Of a stretch of DNA of 64,000 nt, positions 34,000 through 44,689 are shown one piece after another. Below the pieces are notes generated by a model, which worked only from the letters and a program-made list of their open reading frames with translations, did not search any database and had not been told where the DNA came from. Positions within the stretch are counted from its first letter, which is position 1. Every line of letters starts with the position of its first letter. Source of the stretch: Camellia lanceoleosa (Eukaryota; Streptophyta; Magnoliopsida; Ericales; Theaceae); NCBI GenBank assembly GCA_025200525.1, contig CM045762.1:1550001-1614000 (forward strand). Direction: 5' to 3'. The position numbers were made by a program, and so were the translations under genes.

Positions 34000-36020
34000 T
34001 ATCCCAAACACAATGCAACAAATAATATGGCATGGCATACCCAATGCAACTCTAGCATACAAACATGCAATGCAACCTACGCATGCGAATATGCAAGGGA
34101 CATGATGACCTACACAATGCCAATATGAAATGCAACATAGACAACCTAACAAGGCTGATGGCATGCACAATGCACACATGCTTAATGCAAGACAACATAT
34201 GCAACAATATGACAAAATGCGACTCGTATACACAATGCGAATATCAAATAGCATACTCAATGCGATGAACTACATGGCATGCACAATGCTATGAACTACA
34301 ATGGCATACTCAATGCAAAATGGACTTAAACCAAAATGAATGGGCCTCAGCCACACCCAAATCAGTGGCCAATGGGATGAAATGAAGGCACAAAATACAA
34401 AGCATGCATGCACAATGCATTGGCCAATACAAGAGGCCCAAGAGCACAACTCTCAAGGGTGCTCAAAGAATAACAAACGTGCAAGTGTAAAGACACTAAG
34501 TGTACTGAAATTGAGTAAGGAATGATGCCAAATCATTCAAACAAATCAAGTAGAGCATGCAAGGGTCCTAAGGCATGAGAGCTATCAAAGAGGACTACAC
34601 ATGAGGCATGCAATGCATGGAAAATATGCATGAACTAAGCATGGACAGAGTTGAAATAGGTCTTAACAAATACCAAAATGTACTAAGATGAGGGCCCAAA
34701 GCCCTAGGCATGCAAGCATACACACTAAGGCATGAACTAGGCAACAATGCATAACCATCAAAGGCATTCAAAACATGAATGAAGTGAGAACATGGCAAGT
34801 CTATATGTTCTAAAATGTTATGTTAAGTGATGCCAAATCAAGTACACAACACAAATAAAGCATGCAATGGTGCTCAAAGCTTGAGGCAAGCAAGAGCATT
34901 TACACTACAGGTATACAAAACATGAAGCATGTGATTAAGGCAACCAAAAATAGTCCTAGTACATGTTAATATGAGACTAAAACATGCGTGGATGGAAGCC
35001 AAAATGTGCTAGCATGAGGGGCATAAGGCATAATGCATACAAGGCAAATAAGGTGGATTACACTACACCTATTAGGACCAAGCATGGGATGACTCCACCA
35101 ACAAAAATTAGAGTTATATAATGGAAAAATAACCCCAAATAAGCACTGAAATGACGTCTCGCAAGTAAAGGCATGAATGCATACACAATGGCTCATGTTA
35201 AGGCATAGAGGGGGAACCCTCCAACGCATTGATTGAGTGACAAATGCAAGTGCATAGCCATGAAACATGGACTGAAATAGTATAACTAATGATGCCAAAT
35301 CATTGAAATGAGCCAAGTAATGCATGCTAGTGGACCTGATGCACAAAGCAAACAAGCTAGGTTGAACCAAAGCTATACAAAGCAAGTCATGGATGATCAA
35401 GACAACCAAAATCAGACCTTAAACATGGAAAAACATGAACAAATTCTTCTTGAAGTCAAGCCAAAAGCATGCTAAAAAGACATGTGCCAACATGATGCAT
35501 GTTAGGCTATTTCATGGGATTGCATGGCAAGTGTATGGAGCATGCAAAGGCCAACCAAACCAAACCAAAACAAAGTTATGACATGGTAAAGCATCACCAA
35601 AAACATGCTGAAATGGGAAGAAAACAAGCTAGAATGACATGTCAAGGCATGAAGCATATAAAGCTAGTTTAAGGGATTTACACTACAAGCATGCATGGAA
35701 AGCATCATTCGACCATGAGACCTCAAAACAGAGCTAAGGCAGCCCAAATCATGAATAAAATCAGTTTAGACCATGGCCAAAATATGCTAGAATGGAGGGC
35801 CAAAACAACATGCATTACAAGCTAGTGAACCATGATTTACACTACAACCATATGAAGCATTCAAGAGACTACTAAACCAGCAAAATTCAGAGACATGACA
35901 TACCAAATAAAGCCCAAAAACCCACTGAAACATGATCAATGCATGCAAGAATGACATGCTCCTTTGATAGGCTATAAGAGGGGTTATTCTACACATGCAA
36001 GAGACACACCAAGGTGACAA
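34000..36020. repeat. CATGCA-rich imperfect repeats in LTR A1
   Basis: CATGCA, AATGCA and GGCATG motifs recur throughout. Larger imperfect units start with ATGATGCCAAATCATT or TGATGCCAAATCAAG (near 34524, 34829, 35289) and include GCATGCAA and TACACTACA blocks. No convincing coding sequence. Confidence 0.6.
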
Positions 36021-36824
36021 AACTGACTTTGGACAGAGCCTGGCAGTCCCTAAAAGTCACTGAAAAGGGCCTGAAACAAGTCTTGGAGGTGTGCAAATGA
36101 AGGCTCCTTTGTAAGGCCAAAAATGCTAGTGAACAAGACAAGGAGAGAGAGGGTCACCCCTCTCTGATTTTGGCTCTCAAAAACACATGCTAACCACTAA
36201 AAATCCACTGAATTTCAGTGGTTAAAAGGCCAAGAAAAGGTCAACACAAAGGCCTTAGGGCATGGCTCAAAACAAGGCAAAATGAAGCATGCAAGGGGGT
36301 AGATGACCCCCAACAACAAAATGACCTTAAACAAACATTAAAAGGACCTCAAAAAAAGACTTTTTTCAGTTGACAACAAAGCTCAAATATACATGCAAAT
36401 AAAGCTAAGAGAAGGATCAAAACAATGCTTAAAAGAGGGAAAAGGAGTTACCCTTGTAACTCAGCAAAACCAGCAACTTCTCCAGCCCAAAACCAACTCT
36501 TTGAGACCTCTCAAGACCCTCCAAGAACCATAGAACAATGATGGAGGTGTGTAGCTATGAGGTGTGGTGTAATAGGCCAAGAACAAGACCCTTTTGGACC
36601 CAAAATATAGAGATATAGATAGAGATATGTTTTATTGCCTTGGAGGAAATCTGAACCTGTGCCAAGGAAGAGGAGGGCCTTTCTTGTAGAGGTTTCAAGC
36701 CAAAGTTTCTCAAAGAAGCTAAAAACCAAGGCTTAAGATCCCCCATACACGTGTATGGAGGATGCAATCTGTGCCTTCCAACTGGCACAGCTGGCAACAA
36801 CTCACAGAGACAAAACTGGAGAGA

Positions 36825-37060
36825 GTAGGCCGACCAGTTAAGGTGGTCGGCCAGCTACTTTTAGTGGTCGGCCAGCCAGTTCAAAAGGGTCAACTCCAAG
36901 AAAGGTGGTCGGCAGCCCCATTTGGTGGTCTCCCAACTGAATGCAAGCTAGTGGTATGGTGGGAGACCAGCAAATGTGGCTCAAAAACCAAGGAGACCAG
37001 CTTCTTGACAAGAAAATTGGCTGGCGGGAGAAAGGTGGTCTCCCACCTTTGTACCACCTT
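36825..37060. repeat. GGTGGTCGGCCA motif cluster in LTR A1
   Basis: GTAGGCCGACCAGTT, GGTGGTCGGCCAGC, AGTGGTCGGCCAGC, GGTGGTCGGCAGC and related GGTGGTCTCCCA motifs repeat. On the minus strand a TATA-like stretch lies about 200 bp further on (near 36615), so the cluster sits in the probable U3 promoter region. Confidence 0.6.
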
Positions 37061-37401
37061 CCAAACAATGAAAACAAGGTCCATGCCAAAAATGAACCAA
37101 GACGGATGCAAAACGAGGGTTCGGGGGTCAAAACGCGCAGCCGGGTGCTCCAAAAACAGGTTGTTAAGCATCGAAAGTGGTGTGTAACCACAAAGGTGGT
37201 CATCAAGCCATAGTGTCCCTCTAGAGAGAGGAAGCAAGGTGTGTGCCAAAAATTGTGCCAAACGGAGAAAGTTAAGGGGTCCCAAACCGAGGCGCACAGC
37301 CGACGGCTCCGAAAACCGAAAACTGGTCTCCAAACAGGAAAAGTGGCTTGCGACCACGAAAAGTAGCCTACGACCACTGAGAGATGGTCTACAAGATCTC
37401 T

Positions 37402-38771
37402 TGTAGACGTCCCCGAATGTCCCGGGAGAAATCCCGTTTTGTTCATTGGGCTCACTACAATTCAGACTCAAATGTAACGGTTCTGAATCTAATCCCGCAA
37501 AGTGTAATGCGAGACCGATAAATCACCAAAGAGTCCAAATCCGGCAAATCATTTTGAAAAACAGATTTTTAGAAAGAAGTGCCAAACATAGATTGCTTTG
37601 CCAGATACAGAGTCGCCACCTAAATATTTTGTTTTGGGAAAATTTATAAAACCCTGACTCGTGCCTAAGGCCACGTGTCCGTCATCACCAAAGTTGCCTC
37701 GGCTCGGGAACTTGGGTACAATTGGGGAAGGTCATTTCATGAGCACCCCCGCTCGCCCGATCTAAGATCGGCCACTACTAAGCATGATATCGAGTTTTTG
37801 AAAACACATGTGCTCTTATTCCGGTTTATTAGCCTAGAATTATTATGTGATGCCTGACATCTGGTATAGACTGGATTGCCTAATTTGGAACAAAGCATCG
37901 CATATCCATTTATTTTGAAAATGGATTGAAGTTTGCTACTCGCAAGTAGGCTAAAACACGGGTTTCGACGAATTATTCCAACTCAAGCAACCCAACCTTC
38001 ACCCATAGGCATTCAGGCAGTTATATCACATAAGCACATAGCCTCATGGTAAGCATTCTATCATGGCAGTCACTCACACGCATGCAAGGATGCTAAAGCA
38101 TAAATACTTACCGAGTACTCCAAGCCAAAGAAAGAAGTTAATTAGAAATCATGCATGAATCCTAACTATGTTGAAATGCCTAATGCAACACATGCAAAAA
38201 TATAACTAAGATAGGCTCGACTATTCTAAAATGGCATATGAAATGCAACAACTGATACACGTATTCAACTCGGAATTGAAATACAACGCAGTTAGTATGA
38301 TGCGCCGAGCCCGGTGCATGCAAATCAGATGAATGAATGCAAACTTGCGAACATATAGATGCTAATTGAAACATGCCCTAAAACTAACCATCATAAGCTG
38401 GTAAATAAAAGGGAGAAAGACGTGGGGTTGGAAAACATGCATCATATACATGCACATTTATTACAAAGTTCGCCCTCTTACGGAGGGTACGAATGAATAG
38501 TACAGAATAAACTAGCTAATCTAAGCTAATTAAACTAATTATTACACAACATTAATTAATTAACGAATTAACTAAATGAGTAAGGAAACTAGCATGCAAA
38601 TTAAACAAAATGGACTGCCTCAGCTCTGTTCCGAATGATAGGGATACATGCATGCTCAAGTCGCCTTGTTGGGAAATCCATCGCAATGCCCCGATTTGCC
38701 TCTATTTGCAACTGGTCCCAGAACACTATACAAAGCTCGGAAAATTTCGACAGTTTTTATTCTTTGGTTTC
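37402..38771 (-). mobile_element. Tat/Ogre-type LTR, copy A2, left part (interrupted by element B)
   Basis: It starts TGTAGACGTCCCC and is closely similar to the first 1.4 kb of A1. It stops at the GTTTC duplication (38767-38771), where element B begins, and resumes at 63454. An inverted repeat spans its junction with A1: arms GTCTACAAGA and TCTTGTAGAC around TC. Confidence 0.8.
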
Positions 38772-40139
38772 AGAATAACGCCATGAAGGACCTCGCTTCT
38801 GATTCGGACTCGATTTTTGTTGCGGTTCTCAATCTTGAACCAAAGAGTCCAAATCCGGCAAATCGTTTTGAAGAAAAACAGATTTTTTGAAAGAAGTGCC
38901 AAACATGGATCGCTTTGCGGATAACGAGTCGCCACCTAAATATTTTTAAAATGGGAAATTTAGGAAACCCCGACTCGGTGCAAAAGGCCACGTGTCCGCT
39001 ATCACCAATGTTGGCTCGGGAACTTGGGTACGATTAGGGAATGTCACATCGTGAGCACCCTCTCCCGGTCAAAGACCGCCTCTACTAATCATGATATCCG
39101 ATTTTGAAAAACATTGTATGCTCTTATTAGATTATTAGCCTAGGATTACTATGTGATGCTCGCAAAGAAACAAGTATAGATGGCCGTCTGAATTGGAACA
39201 AAACATTTCATGTTTGTTTGTGAAAGATGGTTTGCTACCCGCAGGTAGGCTTAAAATACAGATTTTGCCACAATCTAGTGGGCTTAACAAACAATCGATG
39301 AATTGCTCCAATTCAAATAACCCAACCTCCACCCACAGGCATTCAAGGCAGTTATATCACATAAGCATTTAGCCTCATGGCAAGCATGTTATCATGGCAA
39401 CACTCACACGCATGCAAGGATGCTAAAGCATAACCACTTACCGAGTACTCCAAGCCAAAACAGAAAGCTTATTAGAAATCATGCATGATCCTAAAATATA
39501 CAGAATGCCTAATGCAACACATGCAAAAATGCAACTATGAAAGGTGCTCGGCTATTCTAGAGATGGCATATGAAATGCAACGGCTAACATGTATTCAACT
39601 TAGAATTGAAATACAAATGCGTTTGTATGATGCGCCGAGCGATGCATGCAATACAGATGAATGATGCAAACATCTTTGTCATCTTTGTATGCTAATTGAA
39701 ATATGCCCTATATCTAACCATTCAAAGCGGGTAAATAAAAGGGAGAAAGAAATGGGGTTGGAAGACATACATCACACTCACACACCCTTATTACATTTAT
39801 GCCCTCGCAGAGGGTCCGAATAAATAATAATACGAATAAAAGAATATACTGATCCGAATAATACTGATTCTAATTAATTAACAAATTAATTACAAAGAAT
39901 TGAGATCGCGTGCAAGCGTGGACCCGCCGCTTCGTGGATAGTATATCTTGGGTCGCTTTCGTGGCGAAATCCACCGATGCCCGATTAGCCTCTGTTTGCA
40001 GTTTTCTCGAATTGCGTGCGGATTGGAAGTGATAATTCTTCATTTTTTTTGCCGCAACGGAGAGCAGAAAAGGGCATAGCGATGTATTTCACAAATATAT
40101 GCATGTCTCGATCCTCGCGCCACCAATCACGATATCGAT

Positions 40140-40740
40140 GCATGATGGCCGAGGAGCGATTTGCACAACTCAATATTGGGATGAATACACATGAATGCTA
40201 CGAAATGGGATGCCTCGAAATCGTGCCCACGCGCACGCATAACCGAGGCGATCCGAAGATGAAAATCGGATAAAACCGAAGTGCCAAGTGCGTGCCTGCA
40301 GCGCCGCAAACCGAGACGAAACCAAAATGGAGATCGAGATAAAAGAGGTGCCTCGAAATGCACCGCACGCAAAACCGAGGCGATGATGTAATGAGAAAAA
40401 GGATAAAACCAAAGTGCCTTGAAATGCGTGCACGGACGCAAACCGAGGCGATGATGTAATGAGAAAACGGATAAAACCAGCAGCCAAACGCTGCGTGCCA
40501 CAGCGCCGCAAATCAGGCGATGATGAAAGAATGAAAATCGGATAAGACCGAAAGCAGCGCCGCAAATCGAGGCGATGATGAAAGGAGAAAATCGGATAAG
40601 GCAGAAGTGCCTCAGCAGCGTGCCCACCGCCGCAAATCGAGGCGATGATGAAAGAATAAAAATCGATAAATCGGCGCCTCAAACGCGTGCCGCCAAAGCG
40701 CCGCAAATCGAGGCGATGATGAAATGCAATGAAATGGCAT
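40140..40740. repeat. Tandem repeat in B 3' LTR, about 60-75 bp unit
   Basis: About eight units carry GCAAATCGAGGCGATGATG followed by AAAATCGGATAA and a GTGCCTCGAAA block. The other LTR has a cleaner copy at 59990-60530. Minus-strand frames reading HHRLGLR repeatedly are shadows. Confidence 0.85.
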
Positions 40741-42299
40741 ACGGAATGCCGGATGGACTTACACCAACATGGGAGAGCCTCGGCCACTCACATAGGCCGC
40801 CGCAAAAAAAAAAAGTCGCTTAAACGCGCTACCATGACACGCAAATCGAGGCAATGGCATACAAGCATGAAAATGCGAATTGGGCTTACGCCAACATGAG
40901 AGGGCCTCAACCACACTCACATAGGCTGCCGGAATGATAAAAATGAGGTGCCTCGAAGTGCGTGCCCATTGGCACGCAAACCGAGGCAATGCAAAAATGA
41001 TACGAATGGCCCGGGAAATGATATGCAAGCATGGTAATGGAATTTCAGCACCTAAATAAAGGGGAAAACAGCCCCGAAACAAATCGAAACGACACCCGAA
41101 GCATGCATTCATCCCGAAGTGTAAATTAAGCCCCGAAATGGCCTATAGCCATGCTATACATGCAAAATATGATCATGGCAGCAAGAACAGTAGCAAGGCA
41201 GTCCCAAATATGGCATTTTTTCAGTAATAAACATGGCCAAAATGCAAGCATAGATATGGCAACAAAAGCTCGCAAGAATACGGTAAAAGAGAGGATTTTC
41301 AAAGCAAGTAGTATATAGAAAATTCAAATAGAAAAATTTTATTCTAAAACATGAAAGAGGGCCCAAAAATAAGCATATATGCAGAAGATGGCAGCCTCTA
41401 AATCATAAGACAAATATGCTAGAAATAGAAGGCAAAAATGAAGCCACAAGAGGGTATAACCTAAGACATGCAATCTATACACCAAATGACCAAACCTTCT
41501 TCATGAAACATGTAAAGGGGGTCAAAATAAGACTAAAACCAGTAGGGGTCGAAGTCCTAAAACCAAACACAAATAGGTCAAAAATTGCATGCAAAAAGTG
41601 GCACACTTGATGAAATTTGAAGGAGGTGATAGATACAAAGGCCAAATGAAGTTGAGCCTATCTACAATGTTGTATAGGGGCTCATTTTAAGCACAAAATC
41701 AGTAGGGGTCGGACCCCCAAAAACCAACACAAATAGGTCAATTTTAGCATGCAAAAATGTTACCAACTTGAGGAATATTGAAGGAACTAGTGTATACAAA
41801 CACCAAATGAGGTTGGGCCCTTCTACAAAGTTGTAGAGGGGCTCATTTTAAGCACAAAAGAAGTAGGGGTCGGAGCCCCAATTCTCAACCAATTAAAGGA
41901 TAGAAAAGGATCAAGAAAATGCCCTAAAAGTTGGTTTTGAATACTTACCCTTGAAGACTTGTCTTTCTTTGCTTCTTGGCTTGGATTTGTGGCTTATCAA
42001 CCTCTGAAATCCACTTCCTTGCTGCTGGAATCGAAGTTGGAATGGTGAGGCTTAGGGTTGATGAAGGAATCAAGCAAGAACTTGAAGCTTTTTGGAGTTT
42101 TTAGCTATGGAGATGGAGGTTTTTGCCTTGGTGTTCTTGAAGAGATTTTTTCCAACCTTGAAGAAGGAGGGGGAGGGGCCTTCAAATAGGCAAGAAGTGG
42201 GGTGTAAAAGGGGAGGGAAAGCACCCAATCTTTCCCTCCCGAAATATCCCCTGATGCCGGAGATATGTTGAAGATATCCTGACAAATTGAACAGCCGAA

Positions 42300-42400
42300 A
42301 GCAATCTGCCGGCCAGTATTTTGCTCAAGGTGGCCGGCCACCACCCACCATGGCCTGCCACCACCTCCTATGGCCGGCCACCACCTCAAAAACCAACTTC
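42300..42400. repeat. GGCCGGCCACC cluster in B 3' LTR
   Basis: At least four copies of GGCCGGCCACC or close variants. On the minus strand a TATA-like CCTATTTGAAGG lies about 110 bp downstream (near 42185) and then CT-rich leader, so the cluster is in the probable U3 promoter. The counterpart in the other LTR is at 62080-62160. Confidence 0.65.
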
Positions 42401-42989
42401 AAAATTTCGCCGACCACCATACAAGAGTGTCCTCCCATGTGTGTAGAATAAGGCCCTGTGGTCGAATTTGGCAACACCGAACCAGAGTCACAACATAGAG
42501 CTTGAAGGAGAGGCCCAAAATGAAAGGCACAATTTCGCCGACCACCATACCAAAGTGTCCTCCATGTGTGTAGAATAAGGCCCCAAGGTCGAAATTGGCA
42601 ACATTGAACCAAGAGCCACAACATAGAGCTTGAAGGAGAGGCCCAAAATGAAACTCACAGCTTCGGCCGACCAAGAGTTGGTAGGGTCCTCCTGTGTCCC
42701 TCATCACAAATATGTAACTTTGGTTGGAAGAAAATACCCCAAGGTGTTCAACATTGGCCCGAAGTGAGCAAAACGGCTCGGAGGAGCGAAACCGTTATCT
42801 CGATAATTGCTGGCCTCCCACCCCCAAAGGATCTTCCCGGTGTTGAAACAGAGGTACCGCCAAGTTTGAACAAAAACTAATGAGAAATGAACGTTCAGGG
42901 CCCAAACCGAGCAAAGCGAGGTCCCGAAAATGGGTCATGGTGCGGAAGTGGTGTTCGGCAACAAGTGGGTATCCGCGACCCAGTGTCCT

Positions 42990-43350
42990 CTGGAATGACA
43001 AAACAGAGGTACCGCCAAAACCGGAGAAGATGGATGCGAAATGAATGCTCGGGACCAAAACCGCCGTTTGGGGTCCCGAAAACCGGCTATGAGCACCGAG
43101 AGTGGCCTACGGCCACGAAGGGGACATCGGGGGCCCCAGGGTTCCTTGAAATACTAAAACAGAGGTCCCCGCCAAAAACCGGAGAAGGCTGATGCAAAAT
43201 GAATGCTCGGGACCAAATCCGCTCGGTTTGGGGTCCCGAAATGGGTCGCCGCACCTAAGTGGTGTTCGGCCGCTGGCGGGCATCGGGGCCCCAGTGTTCC
43301 TCTAACACTAAAACAGAGGCACCGCCAAAACCGGAGAACTCGGAGATGGT
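42990..43350. repeat. Tandem repeat in B 3' LTR, about 150 bp unit
   Basis: Three units each with ACCGCCAAAACCGGAGAA, ATGAATGCTCGGGACCAAA, GGGGTCCCGAAA and CACTAAAACAGAGG. The counterpart in the other LTR is at 62790-63100. Confidence 0.8.
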
Positions 43351-44529
43351 TGGGCGGTCCCGAGCCGAGGCACACCGACGGTTCAAAACCGGAACCGGCC
43401 CCGAACGGCAAAATGGCCTACGGCCACGAAAAGCAGCTCACGCCACCGGAGATAGTCTACAGACCACTCCTTCCTCGAAAGAAAATAGAGAAAACGAGTC
43501 CGGTTCGCAAACCGAGACAAGGTAGAGAAAAGGGTTCGGAGTCCGGGAGGCGCACGTCATGACTCAAACTCTTGAACAAGCACATGATGCAACATCACCG
43601 AAAGCACTCAATCGGGACGCCCGAGTCTTAAGGTCAAAAATGGGGTGTCTAAGCCTGTTCTCTTGATGTAACTCTAAGTCAAGAAGTGACGGAGTGAATG
43701 TCAAAGCCCGTGAGACGCACCCATTTTGACAAGGCCAAGACTTAGACAAACAATACGAGATAAACAGAGATATGTGCCCGCAGCAGGGCCAAATGCAAAG
43801 TGATAGGCGCGAGCCGATGATCATGCAAATGTAGAAGTCAGAATGAAGGTATTGACAAATAGATGCAACAGCTTTTAAGCAAGAATGCAAAGCAAACAAC
43901 TACATTTCATGCGCTTAGGAATGCGAGAATCATTCAATTCGCCGCTGCCTCACACGGAGAAGATACGATACTGCTGATTCGTTCGGGTCGCACCAAATTT
44001 CAAATGAACCGTACATACAATATCGCGGCCGCAAAATAGAGAAATGAAACAAGAACAATATGCCGACAACATATATTCTACGTGATTCCTATGATTCCAA
44101 AAGTTCGACACACACAAAGGTTTGAACGAATGCAACATAACGCGAGAAAGATAATGCGCGATAACGCACGCCCAAGCATAGAAAGTTCGGTATATCAAGA
44201 AATCATGCATGATAATGCAAAACAATCACGAGAATGCTAATTAGGAGCCAAATAATGACAAATGAGCACAAATCAGATGCCCTTGTTGCACAATAACGAA
44301 ATGGAAAATGCGACGCATTCGGAACCCGATCAGCCTCTCGATTTACATTCCGGAGGTCACGACATGATTAAAATGGATACACCCGATTTCGATGAATAAC
44401 GATGAGACACATGTCAATAATTGCAATTAAAGTTTCAATGAGCACCGCGCCAGTAGTGTACTTTTCTTCAACTTTTTGTCCCGGAGTCTGATTTTCCTCA
44501 AAATTTGCAGAGAGGTAGGGAGGGAGGGG

Positions 44530-44625
44530 GAAGGTGGTCGGCCAGCCCTTTGCCCTAGGAGAGGCCATCGGCCAGGCCAAAAGTAGAGGGGTCGGCCAGT
44601 GTTAGGTGGTCGGCCACACCGCCTA
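44530..44625 (+). promoter_or_regulatory. GGTCGGCCA motif cluster upstream of the antisense gene
   Basis: GGTGGTCGGCCAGC, GAGGCCATCGGCCAGGCC, GGGGTCGGCCAGTG and GGTGGTCGGCCACA lie within 95 bp. The cluster ends about 40 bp before a TATA box. The same motif family is found in the U3 zones of LTRs A1 and B. Confidence 0.6.
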
Positions 44626-44659
44626 AAAGCAGGCGCAAAATGGACATTTTGGCATTTTC

Positions 44660-44668
44660 TATATATAT
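44660..44668 (+). promoter_or_regulatory. TATA box of the antisense plant-mobile-domain gene
   Basis: TATATATAT is followed by a CT-rich leader (CTCCTTCCTCTTGCTCTCTT at about 44710) and a spliced 5' UTR leading to ATG 45010. It is on the strand opposite to the gag-pol transcript. Confidence 0.6.
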
Positions 44669-44689
44669 GCACCTCCATTGCCCCCGAAA

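Larger units (their letters stand above)
32166..37401 (-). mobile_element. Tat/Ogre-type LTR, copy A1 (3' LTR or solo LTR), truncated on the right
   Basis: The plus-strand left end TATAGACGTCCCC corresponds to TGTAGACGTCCCC of the second copy at 37402. By comparison with element B the retroelement direction is minus. The sequence is collinear with 37402-38771 plus 63459-64000, including AGAGTC(A/G)CCACCTAAATATT and GGCAGTTATATCACATAA. It lacks about 200 bp at the right compared with the B LTR end, so A2 probably inserted there. It contains GGTCGGCC-motif clusters (33550-33660 and 36825-37060) and a long CATGCA-rich zone (about 34000-36000). No gag-pol was found. Confidence 0.75.
38772..43651 (-). 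repeat. 3' LTR of element B
   Basis: It is collinear with 58544-63453. On the minus strand the copy should start TGTAGACACCCC; the first bases here are eroded (TTAGACACCCC). It ends ...CGTTATTCT next to the target duplication. It contains a GC-rich tandem zone (40140-40740), a 180 bp tandem (41600-41890), a GGCCGGCC cluster (42300-42400), a tandem at 42410-42680 and a 150 bp tandem (42990-43350). Confidence 0.9.

Noticed and set aside
37388..37411. LTR-LTR junction of an integrated two-LTR circle
   Set aside because: The first LTR seems about 200 bp short compared with the B LTR, and the arm GTCTACA aligns to an internal motif, not to a true LTR end. Nested insertion explains it better.
36511..37471. 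Long overlapping frames (141, 193 and 205 codons) in LTR A1
   Set aside because: GC-rich GGTCGGCC repeat region of the LTR, open in several frames at once, with no recognisable domain.
40140..40740. CRISPR-like spaced repeats
   Set aside because: Units are imperfect and the intervening sequence is also repeated; eukaryotic LTR tandem repeat.
40127..40787. Arginine- and histidine-rich minus-strand frames (also 59960-60581)
   Set aside because: Shadows of the GC-rich LTR tandem repeat.
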